Source of the DNA: Streptomyces sp. Tu6071
GTDB lineage: Bacteria; Actinomycetota; Actinomycetes; Streptomycetales; Streptomycetaceae
Length of the DNA: 64,000 bases
Direction of reading: 5' to 3'
NCBI RefSeq assembly: GCF_000213055.1
Contig: NZ_CM001165.1
Location: 1,674,001 to 1,738,000 of the forward strand
Shown here: one piece after another, positions 25,258 through 33,458 of the stretch
Layout: the number at the start of each line of letters is the position of its first letter
Position numbering within the stretch: position 1 is the stretch's first letter
Notes under the pieces: generated by a model
The model's input: the letters and a program-made list of their open reading frames with translations, nothing else
The model's database searches: none
What the model was told of the DNA's origin: nothing
Position numbers and translations under genes: made by a program

Positions 25258-25700
25258 TCACGCCCCAATGCCCAACCGCACTACCGCCCGGCCACGTCCG
25301 GGCGGTTCGAGGATTCCTTGGCCGACGAGTCTTCCCAGGCGGGAGCGGGTGACGTTGATGGAGGGCTCGTCGGTGGACAGGCCGAGGTGCTCGTGCGGAT
25401 CGCGGACGCGGAACACCTTCCAGGGGTTCTCGTTGAACGTGGTCACGGATGCGCTGTAGACGGTGGCGGTGGCGGTCTCCGCGGGGGCCGTTGCATGGTC
25501 GGGAGGGGCGAGGCCGTCGATGACCTTGCGGGCGGCGAGCTCGGCCAGGCTGTCGGGTCGGCGGTCGTAGTCGCGCGCGAGGCACCGGTGCAGCTTGAGG
25601 GTGCCGTTGGCCTGCTCGACACCGCTTCGGCTGCGGGACGAAGCCCCCGTCCTGGCCGTCGGGGTTGCGTCGCTCCCCCCGACAGGTTGCTGCCCCCGAA
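25258..25700 (-). pseudogene. Frameshifted transposase remnant (IS5/IS4-like C-terminus)
   Basis: Leftward translation gives GGFVPQPKR in one frame and, from the next frame, VEQANGTLKLHRCLARDYDRRPDS. Together these match the end of Streptomyces DDE transposases (FVPQ.KRW.VEQ..G.L.LHRRL.RDYE). A small deletion near 25630 separates the two frames. The second frame continues to TGA at 25258 through a different-looking segment (WKVFRVRDPHEHLGLSTDEP, VTRSRLGRLVGQGILEPPGRGR), possibly a separate helix-turn-helix-like protein end. No intact ends of an insertion sequence were found. Confidence 0.6.
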
Positions 25701-25774
25701 CCGGACTGTCTCGGTCGGGGGCAGCAGCAGTGCTGGTCGGAGGATGCTCAGGCGCCCTTCCGGCACGTTCTTGG

Positions 25775-26587
25775 CTAGGACGCGGAACGCGTCGCGGTGA
25801 CCGCGACAGCGGTGTACTTCATGTCGAAGCTGCCGCCCATGACGTCGATCACGGCGCCGACCTCCGTCAGCACCCTCTCCAGCTTGTCGGGCTGGAACTG
25901 GCCGTGATCCCCCTGGGTGGGCAGCTGGTCGAGCCACTCGTCCTTGCTGTAGACGTACTCCCACTCGAACTGCCACTGCTCGGGCTCACCGAACCCGCCG
26001 ACCTTGCGGATGCCCTCGATGGTCTTGGTGAGCAGCGGCGTGCTGCTGATCTGGGGCGGGGCTGGCATGCTGTAGGCCCGCGTGGCCAGCGCGTCCGGCA
26101 CCACCTCGACGTAGATTTTCCGGAAGGCCTCGCGGACCGCCGCCGGGGGCTCCGCGACGTTCCAGAACGCGGCGAAGCATCCCGACGGGCGCAGCACCGA
26201 CGCCGCCTTGGCCGCACCCACCTCGGGGTCCACCCAGTGCCATGCCTGGCCCGAGATGATGCCGTCGAAGCGCCGGTCCGCCGAGTCCCATTCCTCGAAG
26301 CGCGCGATCTCGATTTCCGTCCCGTGGGTCCGCGCGAACTCCGCCATCCGGGCATCCGGCTCAACTCCGAGAACCGTGCATCCAGCCGCCTGGAATTGAC
26401 GCGCTTCGATACCCGTGCCCGCGCCTACATTCAGTAGTTCCTCACCCGGGCACGACCGCACGATACGGTCCACCAGGCCATCCGGATAACGGGGTCGAGT
26501 TCGATCGTAGCGTTCTGCGTCCAGGCCGTAGTTCTCGGCTGTGCCACGCTGCTGATGGAGTTCTCCGCCGAGCTTCGAATTCGCCAT
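25775..26587 (-). CDS. Class I SAM-dependent methyltransferase (paralogue of 48456-49301)
   Basis: The 270-residue protein has a SAM-binding motif (LLNVGAGTGIEARQFQAAG) followed by VLGVEPDARMAEFAR and ISGQAWHWVDPEVG, as in small-molecule methyltransferases of the UbiE/Methyltransf_11 type. It shares long identical stretches with the gene at 48456-49301 (AERYDRTRPRYP, RQFQAAGCTVLGVEPD), so one arose by duplication. It lies 76 bp downstream of a P450 gene, probably in one transcript. It marks the left edge of the recognisable biosynthetic cluster. The substrate is unknown. Confidence 0.82.
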   Translation of the reverse strand: MANSKLGGELHQQRGTAENYGLDAERYDRTRPRYPDGLVDRIVRSCPGEELLNVGAGTGIEARQFQAAGCTVLGVEPDARMAEFARTHGTEIEIARFEEWDSADRRFDGIISGQAWHWVDPEVGAAKAASVLRPSGCFAAFWNVAEPPAAVREAFRKIYVEVVPDALATRAYSMPAPPQISSTPLLTKTIEGIRKVGGFGEPEQWQFEWEYVYSKDEWLDQLPTQGDHGQFQPDKLERVLTEVGAVIDVMGGSFDMKYTAVAVTATRSAS

Positions 26588-26663
26588 GGATTGACTGTAG
26601 TGGGCGTGCGCCCACTACGTCAACCCAGGGTTGCGCCCTTCTTCACAAGCACTTGCCCCACAC

Positions 26664-27893
26664 TCACCAAAGGACCGGAAGAGAGCGCAGACCCCTGATG
26701 AGCGTGGATTGGGTGTAGGTGATCTCGTCAGCGGGGACGGCGAGCCGCAGTCCGGGAATCGCCGGGAAGAGGGCAGCGAACGCGGCCTCCAGTTCGATCT
26801 GAGCGAGCTGCGCACCCACACAGCGGTGCATCCCGTGTCCGAACGTCAGGTGCGCCGCGGCGTTCTCACGGGTGACGTCGAAGCGGTCCGGGTCCCTGAA
26901 CGTCGCCGGGTCGAAGTTGGCGGCCGTATTGCACGCGACGACCACGCTGTGGGCGGGTATGACGGTGCCACCCAGCTCCACGTCGGCCGTGGTGGCGCGG
27001 ATCAGCCCGGTGTGCGGGTCGACGCCGGGGGTGACGTGGCGCAGCACCTCGGAGACGGCGGCGGGCACGGCCCGTGGGTCGCTGCGCACCACGGCCAGCT
27101 GGTCCGGGTTGTCCAGCAGCGCCAGCAGCCCCTTGCCGAGCATGGTCGCGGTCGTCTCGTAGCCGGCCAGCAGAAGACCGCAGCCGAGGGTGACCAGCTC
27201 CTCGTTGTCGAGGCGGCCCTGCTCGTCGCGGGCGGTGACAAGGCCGTGGAGCAGGCTGCCGTCCGGGTGTGCGTGCTTGTCGTCGACCAATCCGCCCATG
27301 TAGTCGAAGAGGGAGCGCAGCGCCGCCATCGCCTCCTGCGGCTGCGTCCCGGGGGCGCTGACCCGGTCGGCCCAGGCGCGGAAGCGTTCCCGGTCCGCGT
27401 AGGGGACGCCGAGGATTTCGCAGATCACGGCGATCGGTAAGGGGTAGGAGAGCCCTTCCGCAAGGTCCGCGGGCGGCCCGGCCGCCTTCATCGTCCCGAT
27501 CAGTTCGTCGGCGATCTGCTGGATACGGGGACGAAGAGCGCGCATCCGGCGGGCGCTGAACTCTCCTGCGACCAGACGGCGCAGCCGGGTGTGCTCCGGC
27601 GGGTCCATGTCGAGGATGCCGGGCCTGGTGAAGATCACGGCCGGGCTCATCACGGCGTCGAGCCGCCGCGCCTCGACGCGACTGAACCGCGGATCGGCGA
27701 GGACGGTGCGCACCTCGGCCCTTCCGGTCACCAGCCAGGCTTCGCGGCCGTCCCGCATCGAGAATCTGCGTACAGGCTTTTCCCGCCACATATCGTTGAC
27801 CTGCTTCGGCACCGTATAACCCGGGGTGGCGCCGGTATCGGAATTCCCGCTCCGAGTCGGGTCGGGCGAAGTTGTTTCCAGGGATTCAGTCAT
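26664..27893 (-). CDS. Cytochrome P450 monooxygenase (1 of 4)
   Basis: The 409-residue soluble P450 has the I-helix AGYETTAT, the ExxR motif EVLR and the heme-thiolate motif FGHGMHRCVG. ATG 27893 is used, and ATG 27899 would add two residues. A TTA codon at 27440-27438 makes translation depend on the rare bldA tRNA, a usual mark of late, antibiotic-linked control. It probably hydroxylates the terpenoid core. It needs an external ferredoxin, which is not in the window. Confidence 0.93.
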   Translation of the reverse strand: MTESLETTSPDPTRSGNSDTGATPGYTVPKQVNDMWREKPVRRFSMRDGREAWLVTGRAEVRTVLADPRFSRVEARRLDAVMSPAVIFTRPGILDMDPPEHTRLRRLVAGEFSARRMRALRPRIQQIADELIGTMKAAGPPADLAEGLSYPLPIAVICEILGVPYADRERFRAWADRVSAPGTQPQEAMAALRSLFDYMGGLVDDKHAHPDGSLLHGLVTARDEQGRLDNEELVTLGCGLLLAGYETTATMLGKGLLALLDNPDQLAVVRSDPRAVPAAVSEVLRHVTPGVDPHTGLIRATTADVELGGTVIPAHSVVVACNTAANFDPATFRDPDRFDVTRENAAAHLTFGHGMHRCVGAQLAQIELEAAFAALFPAIPGLRLAVPADEITYTQSTLIRGLRSLPVLW

Positions 27894-28192
27894 GATCATG
27901 ATGCTAACAAGCGTCCGCCCGCCTGACCAACATGCCAATCCAGGTAAAGGCAGATAACCGTGATGGATGGTTGCGACCGGACGCCGGTCAAATCTTTCAC
28001 CATGCACGTTTCCGCTGGTCACGAATGAGCCAGAAAAGCAGCCGCAAAACCACTCGGGAATGCAACCCCAACAAATAGGGGGATGACGTCGGGTCACCCC
28101 TCCAGCAAAATACTGGAGAACGCATGACCAGTATTTTACTTTCTCAATACAATGACGCAAGCAGGCGTCTCCGGATCGGAGGTGGTCGACCG
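27894..28192. promoter_or_regulatory. Divergent control region with two strong inverted repeats
   Basis: This 299-bp region separates the P450 and the sugar epimerase and is A+T-richer than its surroundings. GACCGGACGCCGGTC (27975-27989) has 6-bp arms and a 3-bp spacer. AAAATACTGG (28107-28116) and CCAGTATTTT (28128-28137) form a perfect 10-bp inverted repeat with an 11-bp spacer. The second repeat covers ATG 28124, which argues against that start. Each repeat is a candidate operator, and the second could also form an mRNA hairpin. Confidence 0.55.
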
Positions 28193-28768
28193 TTGGAGAT
28201 CAAGGAAATGGCCATTGCGGGCGCATTCCGCATCATCCCGGACAAGTACCATGATTGCCGAGGGTGTTTCTTCGAGGCCTTCCGGATCGAGGAGCTCCGG
28301 CGCGCGACCGGCTTCCCCTTCCAGGTCCGCCAGGGCAATGTCTCGGTCAGCAGGCGCTCGACGATCCGCGGCGTCCACGGCACCGGAGGAGATTCCGGCG
28401 AGGCCAAGCTGATCAGCTGCGCGCGCGGCGCGGTGCTCGACGTCGTGGTCGATCTGCGGGTGGGCTCGCCGGTCTTCGGCACGTTCGAGGCCGCTCCCCT
28501 CACCGAGGACTCCGGTGAACTGATCTTCCTGGTCCCCGGTCTCGGCCACGCCTACCAGGCGCTCACCGACGACACCCGGATCACCTACCTGTGCGCGGAG
28601 CGGTTCGTCCCGGGCTCCCAGATCGACATCAACCCGCTGGACCAGGAACTCGCCCTGCCCTGGGACCTTTCCGAGGAACCGGTCATCTCCGACAAGGACA
28701 GGGCCGCGCCGGGTCTGCGACAGGCAGCGGCGTCCGGGATACTCCCCCGCTACACCGGCCCCGCCTGA
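28193..28768 (+). CDS. dTDP-4-keto-6-deoxyhexose (3,)5-epimerase
   Basis: TTG 28193 is chosen because GGAGGTGG lies upstream at normal spacing and the product (LEIKEMAIAGAFRI) then starts where RmlC-like enzymes start; ATG 28124 would add 23 residues lying over an inverted repeat. The 191-residue cupin has the conserved pattern DCRGCFFEAFR, FQVRQGNVSVSRRSTIRGVH and VPGLGHAYQAL. These enzymes invert C5 (and C3) to give the L-series sugar. This fits an L-amicetose-type product, since C3 is later removed. Confidence 0.88.
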   Translation: MEIKEMAIAGAFRIIPDKYHDCRGCFFEAFRIEELRRATGFPFQVRQGNVSVSRRSTIRGVHGTGGDSGEAKLISCARGAVLDVVVDLRVGSPVFGTFEAAPLTEDSGELIFLVPGLGHAYQALTDDTRITYLCAERFVPGSQIDINPLDQELALPWDLSEEPVISDKDRAAPGLRQAAASGILPRYTGPA

Positions 28769-28787
28769 CGGACAGAGAGGAGCAACC

Positions 28788-29723
28788 GTGCTGCCCTCGA
28801 CCAGGAACCGACCGCTCGTAGCCGTACTCGGCGCATCCGGTTTTCTCGGCGCCGCGGTCACCGCCGAACTCATCGACGCCCCGGTACGCCTTCGACTCGT
28901 CTCCCGCGAACGGAAACTTCCGCTGCCGGCCTCCTCGGCCGAGACCCACCTCGCGGACCTCACCGATCCACGTGCGGTACGGGTCGCCGTCGACGGTGCG
29001 GACGCCGTCATCCATCTGGCGGCCCACCTCCCCGACGGGCGCTCGTGGCGTGCGCCGGGCAGCGACTCCGAGCGGCTGAGTACGGGCCTGCTCGACACGC
29101 TCGTCCGCTCCGTGCGCGGCAAGCCGCCCATCGTCGTGTTCGCCAGCACCATCCAGGCGGCGGCCCCCGAGGGAACACCGCTCAACGACTACGTACGGGA
29201 GAAGATCGCGGCCGAGAAGGTGCTCCGGGAGGCGACCCGCAACGGCGCGGTACGCGGGATAGTGCTCCGTCCCGCCACCGTCTACGGGAGTACCCCGCTG
29301 ACTGGGGCGACGGGCCGCGGCGTGGTCGCCGCGATGGCCCGTAAAGCCTTCGCCGACGAGCCCATCACCATGTGGCACGACGGCACCGTCGAGCGGGACC
29401 TGGTGCACGTCACGGACACGGCGCGCGCCTTCGTCGCCGCGATGCGCGCGCCCGAGGCGCTCAGCGGTGCGAGCTGGCCGGTGGGCAGCGGGCGGTCCGC
29501 GCGGCTCGGGGAGGTGTTCGGCACGCTCGCCGGACTCGTCGCCGCGCGGACCGGACGCCCGCCCGTGCCCGTCGTCACCGTGGCGCCGCCGGACTGGGCG
29601 GACACCACCGACTTCGGCAACGTGCACACCGATCCGTCGTCCTTCTCCGCGGCCACGGGCTGGCAGCCACGCGTCCGGCTGCACGACGGCCTCGTCGGCG
29701 TGGCGGACGCGCTCTCTTCTTGA
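28788..29723 (+). CDS. dTDP-4-keto-hexose 4-ketoreductase (NAD-dependent epimerase/dehydratase family)
   Basis: The 311-residue extended SDR starts at GTG 28788 behind AGAGAGGAG. It shows the nucleotide motif VLGASGFLGAAV, the VIHLAAH strand and the catalytic YVREK (Tyr-x-x-x-Lys). It resembles 4-ketoreductases that finish deoxysugar pathways by reducing the C4 ketone. It lies 19 bp after the epimerase gene and ends at a strong terminator. Confidence 0.85.
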   Translation: MLPSTRNRPLVAVLGASGFLGAAVTAELIDAPVRLRLVSRERKLPLPASSAETHLADLTDPRAVRVAVDGADAVIHLAAHLPDGRSWRAPGSDSERLSTGLLDTLVRSVRGKPPIVVFASTIQAAAPEGTPLNDYVREKIAAEKVLREATRNGAVRGIVLRPATVYGSTPLTGATGRGVVAAMARKAFADEPITMWHDGTVERDLVHVTDTARAFVAAMRAPEALSGASWPVGSGRSARLGEVFGTLAGLVAARTGRPPVPVVTVAPPDWADTTDFGNVHTDPSSFSAATGWQPRVRLHDGLVGVADALSS

Positions 29724-29755
29724 CCGCTCGGAGGGGCTCACGCCCCTCCGAGCGG
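29724..29755. terminator. Bidirectional terminator
   Basis: CCGCTCGGAGGGG / CCCCTCCGAGCGG is a perfect 13-bp stem with a 6-nt loop, lying exactly between the convergent ketoreductase and glycosyltransferase genes. Confidence 0.9.
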
Positions 29756-29761
29756 CCTCGG

Positions 29762-30952
29762 CTACTGGGAGGTGCCGGCGGCGAGGACGGCGAGGCGGTC
29801 GGTCACCTCGGCGGGGCTCGGCTGGGCGAGGACCTCCCCACGCAGCGCCGTGGCGGCGGGTCCGATCCGATCACTGGTCAGGAGGGAGGCGACCGCGCTC
29901 GCTAGCGCGTCCACGGTCGCGTCCTCCCTGTTGACCGCGATACCGGCGCCCGTCGCGGCGAGCCGGGCGCAGCAGGTCTGCACGTCACGCGTGGCCGCGA
30001 CGCCGAGCTGCGGGACCCCGTAGTACGCGGCCGTCATGATCGTGCCCGCTCCGCCGTGGTGCACGACCGCGTCGCAGGACGGCATGATCGCGTTGAGGGG
30101 GACGTTCTCCACCACGGTCGCCCCCGGGGGCAGGTCGGGGACCAGGCCGCGGTCGGTTCCCTTGACCGCGAGAACGATCTCGACGTCGTGCTCGTGGAGC
30201 GTCTTGACGATGTCGGCGACCGGGAACGCCTCCATACCGTCCCTGATCACCAGCATCGACCCCCAAGTGAGAAGCACCCGCCGCTTCTTCGCGGGCGCGA
30301 GAACCGAGGGCGGCAGCACATTGGTCCCGTTGTAGGGGACGAAACGCAGCGGGATCCGCGAGGGGATCTCGCAGATCTGCATGCTCTCCAGCCAGGGATC
30401 GACCGCCGTGACCGCGTTCTCGGTGCGGGGCTCGCAGTCATGGCGCGCGTACAGCTCGCGCAGGGGTTCGGGCCAGTCGTCCGGCGCCATGCCGCATCCC
30501 GGGTAGCCGTACCCGGAGCCGCGCAGCAGGTCAGGACCCCAGAGGTGGTGGACCAGCGGTGCGTCCGCCGCCGTTGCCGCCAGGGGCGCGGCGAGCACGA
30601 GCGGGTCGGCAACCACCAGATCGGGACGCCAGTCGCGGGCCAGGGACACGACCTCGTCCGCAGCTTCCACGGCGAAGCGGACCTGGGCCTCGACCAGCGT
30701 CTGATACAGCGCGGGCGGGGCGCCCGGCGCGGTCTCGACCGGTCCCCTCCTCCGGTGCCTCGCCAGTTCCTCGGTCATGTCGAAGGACTCGGCGATGGTG
30801 ACCATCGGCATCCCGGAACTCACGACGACCGATTCGCCCCAGGGCTGCGCGGCGACACAGACATCGTGACCGGCGGTACGACAGGCCCACATCAGCGGCA
30901 CCATCGGGAAATAGTGCGACGGCGCGGAAGCCGGAATGAACAGTATGCGCAT
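29762..30952 (-). CDS. GT-B family glycosyltransferase (natural-product type)
   Basis: The 396-residue protein starts at ATG 30952 with MRILFIPASAPSHYFPMVPL, the usual start of antibiotic glycosyltransferases (GT1), including the His that acts as base. The C-terminal nucleotide-sugar motif is intact (CDAVVHHGGAGTIMTAAYYGVPQL). It should transfer the dTDP-trideoxysugar to the terpenoid aglycone. It is the only glycosyltransferase in the window, so a single sugar is expected. Confidence 0.92.
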   Translation of the reverse strand: MRILFIPASAPSHYFPMVPLMWACRTAGHDVCVAAQPWGESVVVSSGMPMVTIAESFDMTEELARHRRRGPVETAPGAPPALYQTLVEAQVRFAVEAADEVVSLARDWRPDLVVADPLVLAAPLAATAADAPLVHHLWGPDLLRGSGYGYPGCGMAPDDWPEPLRELYARHDCEPRTENAVTAVDPWLESMQICEIPSRIPLRFVPYNGTNVLPPSVLAPAKKRRVLLTWGSMLVIRDGMEAFPVADIVKTLHEHDVEIVLAVKGTDRGLVPDLPPGATVVENVPLNAIMPSCDAVVHHGGAGTIMTAAYYGVPQLGVAATRDVQTCCARLAATGAGIAVNREDATVDALASAVASLLTSDRIGPAATALRGEVLAQPSPAEVTDRLAVLAAGTSQ

Positions 30953-31085
30953 CCGATACCCGACCATTCTCTTCAGCAGATGTGGCGGTGGGCCCCCAGC
31001 GTGGCCTCTCCGCGGCCGTCGCGACAAGCCTTGCTGATCGGGGTACCGCCGCAGGGGCATATCTGGTACGGGAGGCTGCGCGCTC

Positions 31086-31115
31086 TTGACAAGGTGAACA
31101 CAGGCCCCATAGTGA
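31086..31115 (+). promoter_or_regulatory. Possible promoter of the secreted hydrolase gene
   Basis: TTGACA (31086-31091) is followed after 18 nt by TAGTGA (31110-31115), 66 bp before the coding start, in the 229-bp gap divergent from the glycosyltransferase. The -35 is perfect and the -10 is weak. Confidence 0.35.
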
Positions 31116-31181
31116 GCTGGTGCCCACTCCGGTCCGGACCCTGGTGCCACCGGAACTCCCCGTGCCATTCGTTCACTTCGG

Positions 31182-32249
31182 TTGCGGAGCAGTGATCCTT
31201 TGTCAGTCAGACATGCATCCTGGAAATACTTACTCATTGCGGCACTCATGACGGTCAGCGGCCTGGTCGCCACGTCTACGCCCGCCACGGCGGCGGAAGA
31301 CGCGTCGCAGGCTATGAGTTGCACGTCGTACTCGCTGCCGGTCCGTCTCTCCGATTCGGGTGAGGCGACCGAAACCATGTGGGGTGAGCTGTGCCGGCCC
31401 GCCGATCGCCACCCCACCACCGTGCAGTTCCTCGTGCACGGTGGGTTCTACAATCACGCCTATTGGGATTTCCCGGTCGGCAAGGGCTATTACTCCTATG
31501 TGCGCCACGCCGTCGCGGCCGGGTACGCCACCTTCAACGTGGACCCGATCGGCTCGGGCAAGAGCTCACACCCGCAGAGCAGCGTGGTCACCGGCGACGC
31601 CGGGACCGTCGCGCTGCACGACGCCATCACCGCCCTGCGCAAGGGGACGGTCGGCGGGCAGGCGTTCAAGAAGGTGCTCTGGGTGGGACACGCACTCGGC
31701 TCGTTCTACGCGTGGCGCGAGATACCGCGGTACGGCGACGTGGACGGGGCGATCCTCACCAGCGCGCTGAACAGCCACAACCCGGATCACGCCGCGATCG
31801 TGAGCGCCAACACGTATCCGGCGACGCAGGACCCGAAGTTCGCGGACAGCGGCTACGACAACGGGTACTTGACCACCAGGCCGGGCACGCGCGGCTCCAT
31901 GTTCTACTACCCGGCCACGACCGACCCGGCGGTGGTGGCAAAGGACGAGGAGACCAAGGACGTCCAGCCGGTCGCGGTGACCCAGCCGGCGGCTCCGCCG
32001 TACGGGATCAGGGTGCCGGTGCTCGTCGTCGCGGGCGCGCAGGACTGGCTGGAGTGCCAGGGGGTGACCGCGTACGACTGCGCCGACCCGAGTAGCGTGC
32101 TCGCCCACGAGTCGCAGTTCTACCTGCCGGAGGCGAAGCTCAAGGTGGCAATGGTCCCGCAGACGGGTCACGATCTGGCGCTGGCGACGACCGCGCCGGC
32201 CACGAGCGCCCTCATGCTGCGGTGGGCCAAGGGGATCGCGGCTCCGTAG
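31182..32249 (+). CDS. Secreted alpha/beta-hydrolase-fold protein lacking the nucleophile serine
   Basis: The 355-residue product starts at TTG 31182 (a second TTG lies six codons on) and has a signal peptide (YLLIAALMTVSGLVATSTPATAA). The fold is an alpha/beta hydrolase: VQFLVHGGFYNH at the oxyanion strand, VLVVAGAQDW for the acid and PQTGHD for the histidine. The nucleophile elbow reads GHALG instead of GHSLG, so Ala171 replaces the catalytic Ser; one base change (TCA to GCA) would explain it. It may bind the product or act without a serine. A TTA codon at 31230-31232 suggests bldA control. It stands alone between two convergent/divergent genes. Confidence 0.82.
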   Translation: MRSSDPLSVRHASWKYLLIAALMTVSGLVATSTPATAAEDASQAMSCTSYSLPVRLSDSGEATETMWGELCRPADRHPTTVQFLVHGGFYNHAYWDFPVGKGYYSYVRHAVAAGYATFNVDPIGSGKSSHPQSSVVTGDAGTVALHDAITALRKGTVGGQAFKKVLWVGHALGSFYAWREIPRYGDVDGAILTSALNSHNPDHAAIVSANTYPATQDPKFADSGYDNGYLTTRPGTRGSMFYYPATTDPAVVAKDEETKDVQPVAVTQPAAPPYGIRVPVLVVAGAQDWLECQGVTAYDCADPSSVLAHESQFYLPEAKLKVAMVPQTGHDLALATTAPATSALMLRWAKGIAAP

Positions 32250-32264
32250 GCCAGCCTGTCACGC

Positions 32265-32299
32265 TGTCCGGCCGACGCGTTCGACGCGTCGGCCGGACA
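32265..32299. terminator. Bidirectional terminator
   Basis: TGTCCGGCCGACGCG / CGCGTCGGCCGGACA is a perfect 15-bp stem with a 5-nt loop between two convergent genes. Confidence 0.9.
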
Positions 32300-32326
32300 T
32301 GTTTGATGCGGCCCGGGAGGCGCGGC

Positions 32327-33340
32327 TCAGGACGTGTATGCGTACTCGGACCCGTCGCGGATGGCGTCGACGAGCTCGGCCTGTCGGAGCGAGTCGGCGT
32401 TCTGGGCGGCCAGGTCTCGTGCGACGTCGCCGTCGCCGGACAGTACGGCGGTGGCGAAGGCGGCGACGATGTTCGCGAACTGGTCTCCTGCGGGAAGGGT
32501 GATCTCCTCGGCTCCGTCCCGCCCCTCGACCCACAAGGTGGGGCGATGGTCCGGCTGCGGCGTGAACGCCCGGTCGAGCCGGAGGCGCCCGGACGAGCCC
32601 CGCACCTCGTAGGCGCTGCAATAGGAGTGCTCCATGCCGAAGTGGAGCTGTGCCGTGACACCGGTCGAGTCGGACAGCAGCACACTGCCGCCCACCACGG
32701 CGCCCCGCGCCCGCTCGACGCGGAGCGCCCCGCCCACGAGACGGAGGCGTGCCCCGAGAAAGTGAAGTGCGGCACGGAGGGGATAGACCCCGATGTCCAC
32801 CAGGGAGCCGCCCCCGACGTCGGGCAGGTAGCGGGGGTCCTCCGGCGGCCTCGGCGGAATCGTGAACGTGCTCTCGAAGGAACGGAGTTCACCGATGGCT
32901 CCGCGGGAGACGAGTTCGTCGACGCGGCGATGCTGCGGATGGTGCAGGAACATCATGTTCTCCAGCAGCAGGCACCCGCGTTCGCTCGCGAGGTCAAAAA
33001 GGCGTGCGGTCTCCGGCGACCGGGTAGTGAGCGGCTTTTCGGCGAGGACGTGTTTGCCCGCCAAGAGCGCACGCTCCACCCACTCAGTGTGCAATGCCGC
33101 AGGCAGCGGAATATAGACGGCGTCCACATCGTCCCGCTTCAGCAGTTCCGCGTAGCCTTTTACGGCCGCTCCGCCGAAACTGCCGGTGAACCGCTCGGCC
33201 TTCGTGAGGTCGCGGCTCGCCACCGCGCGTATCTCGATGGAGGGCTCAGCCCGCATCGCCGGCAGTGTCCGCCGCCACGCGATGTCGGCGCAACCGATCA
33301 CACCGAATCTCACCGGTCCCGGTCGCTTTTCCACAGACAT
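32327..33340 (-). CDS. NDP-hexose 3-ketoreductase (Gfo/Idh/MocA family)
   Basis: The 337-residue protein starts at ATG 33340. VRFGVIGCADIAWRRTLPAM matches the N-terminus of 2,6-dideoxysugar 3-ketoreductases, followed by the catalytic AEKPLTT motif with Lys and GGGSLVDIGVYPLRAALHFLG. It reduces the 3-keto group left by the 2,3-dehydratase (encoded at 60332-61723) to give the 2,6-dideoxy-4-ketohexose. It is transcribed alone, divergent from a P450. Confidence 0.88.
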   Translation of the reverse strand: MSVEKRPGPVRFGVIGCADIAWRRTLPAMRAEPSIEIRAVASRDLTKAERFTGSFGGAAVKGYAELLKRDDVDAVYIPLPAALHTEWVERALLAGKHVLAEKPLTTRSPETARLFDLASERGCLLLENMMFLHHPQHRRVDELVSRGAIGELRSFESTFTIPPRPPEDPRYLPDVGGGSLVDIGVYPLRAALHFLGARLRLVGGALRVERARGAVVGGSVLLSDSTGVTAQLHFGMEHSYCSAYEVRGSSGRLRLDRAFTPQPDHRPTLWVEGRDGAEEITLPAGDQFANIVAAFATAVLSGDGDVARDLAAQNADSLRQAELVDAIRDGSEYAYTS

Positions 33341-33458
33341 GGTGGATGTTAACGCCGGGGGCACGGACGGGGGAACCCCCCGCAAAATCGGGGCTTGTTC
33401 GACCCCGACGGCCTTCGGAAAGGTGACGTCCGGTGCTTACAGGAAGAGGTAATCAGGT

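Noticed and set aside
28124-28192. ATG 28124 as start of the epimerase
   Set aside because: It sits inside a perfect inverted repeat, and the added residues do not resemble the family. TTG 28193 has a strong ribosome site.
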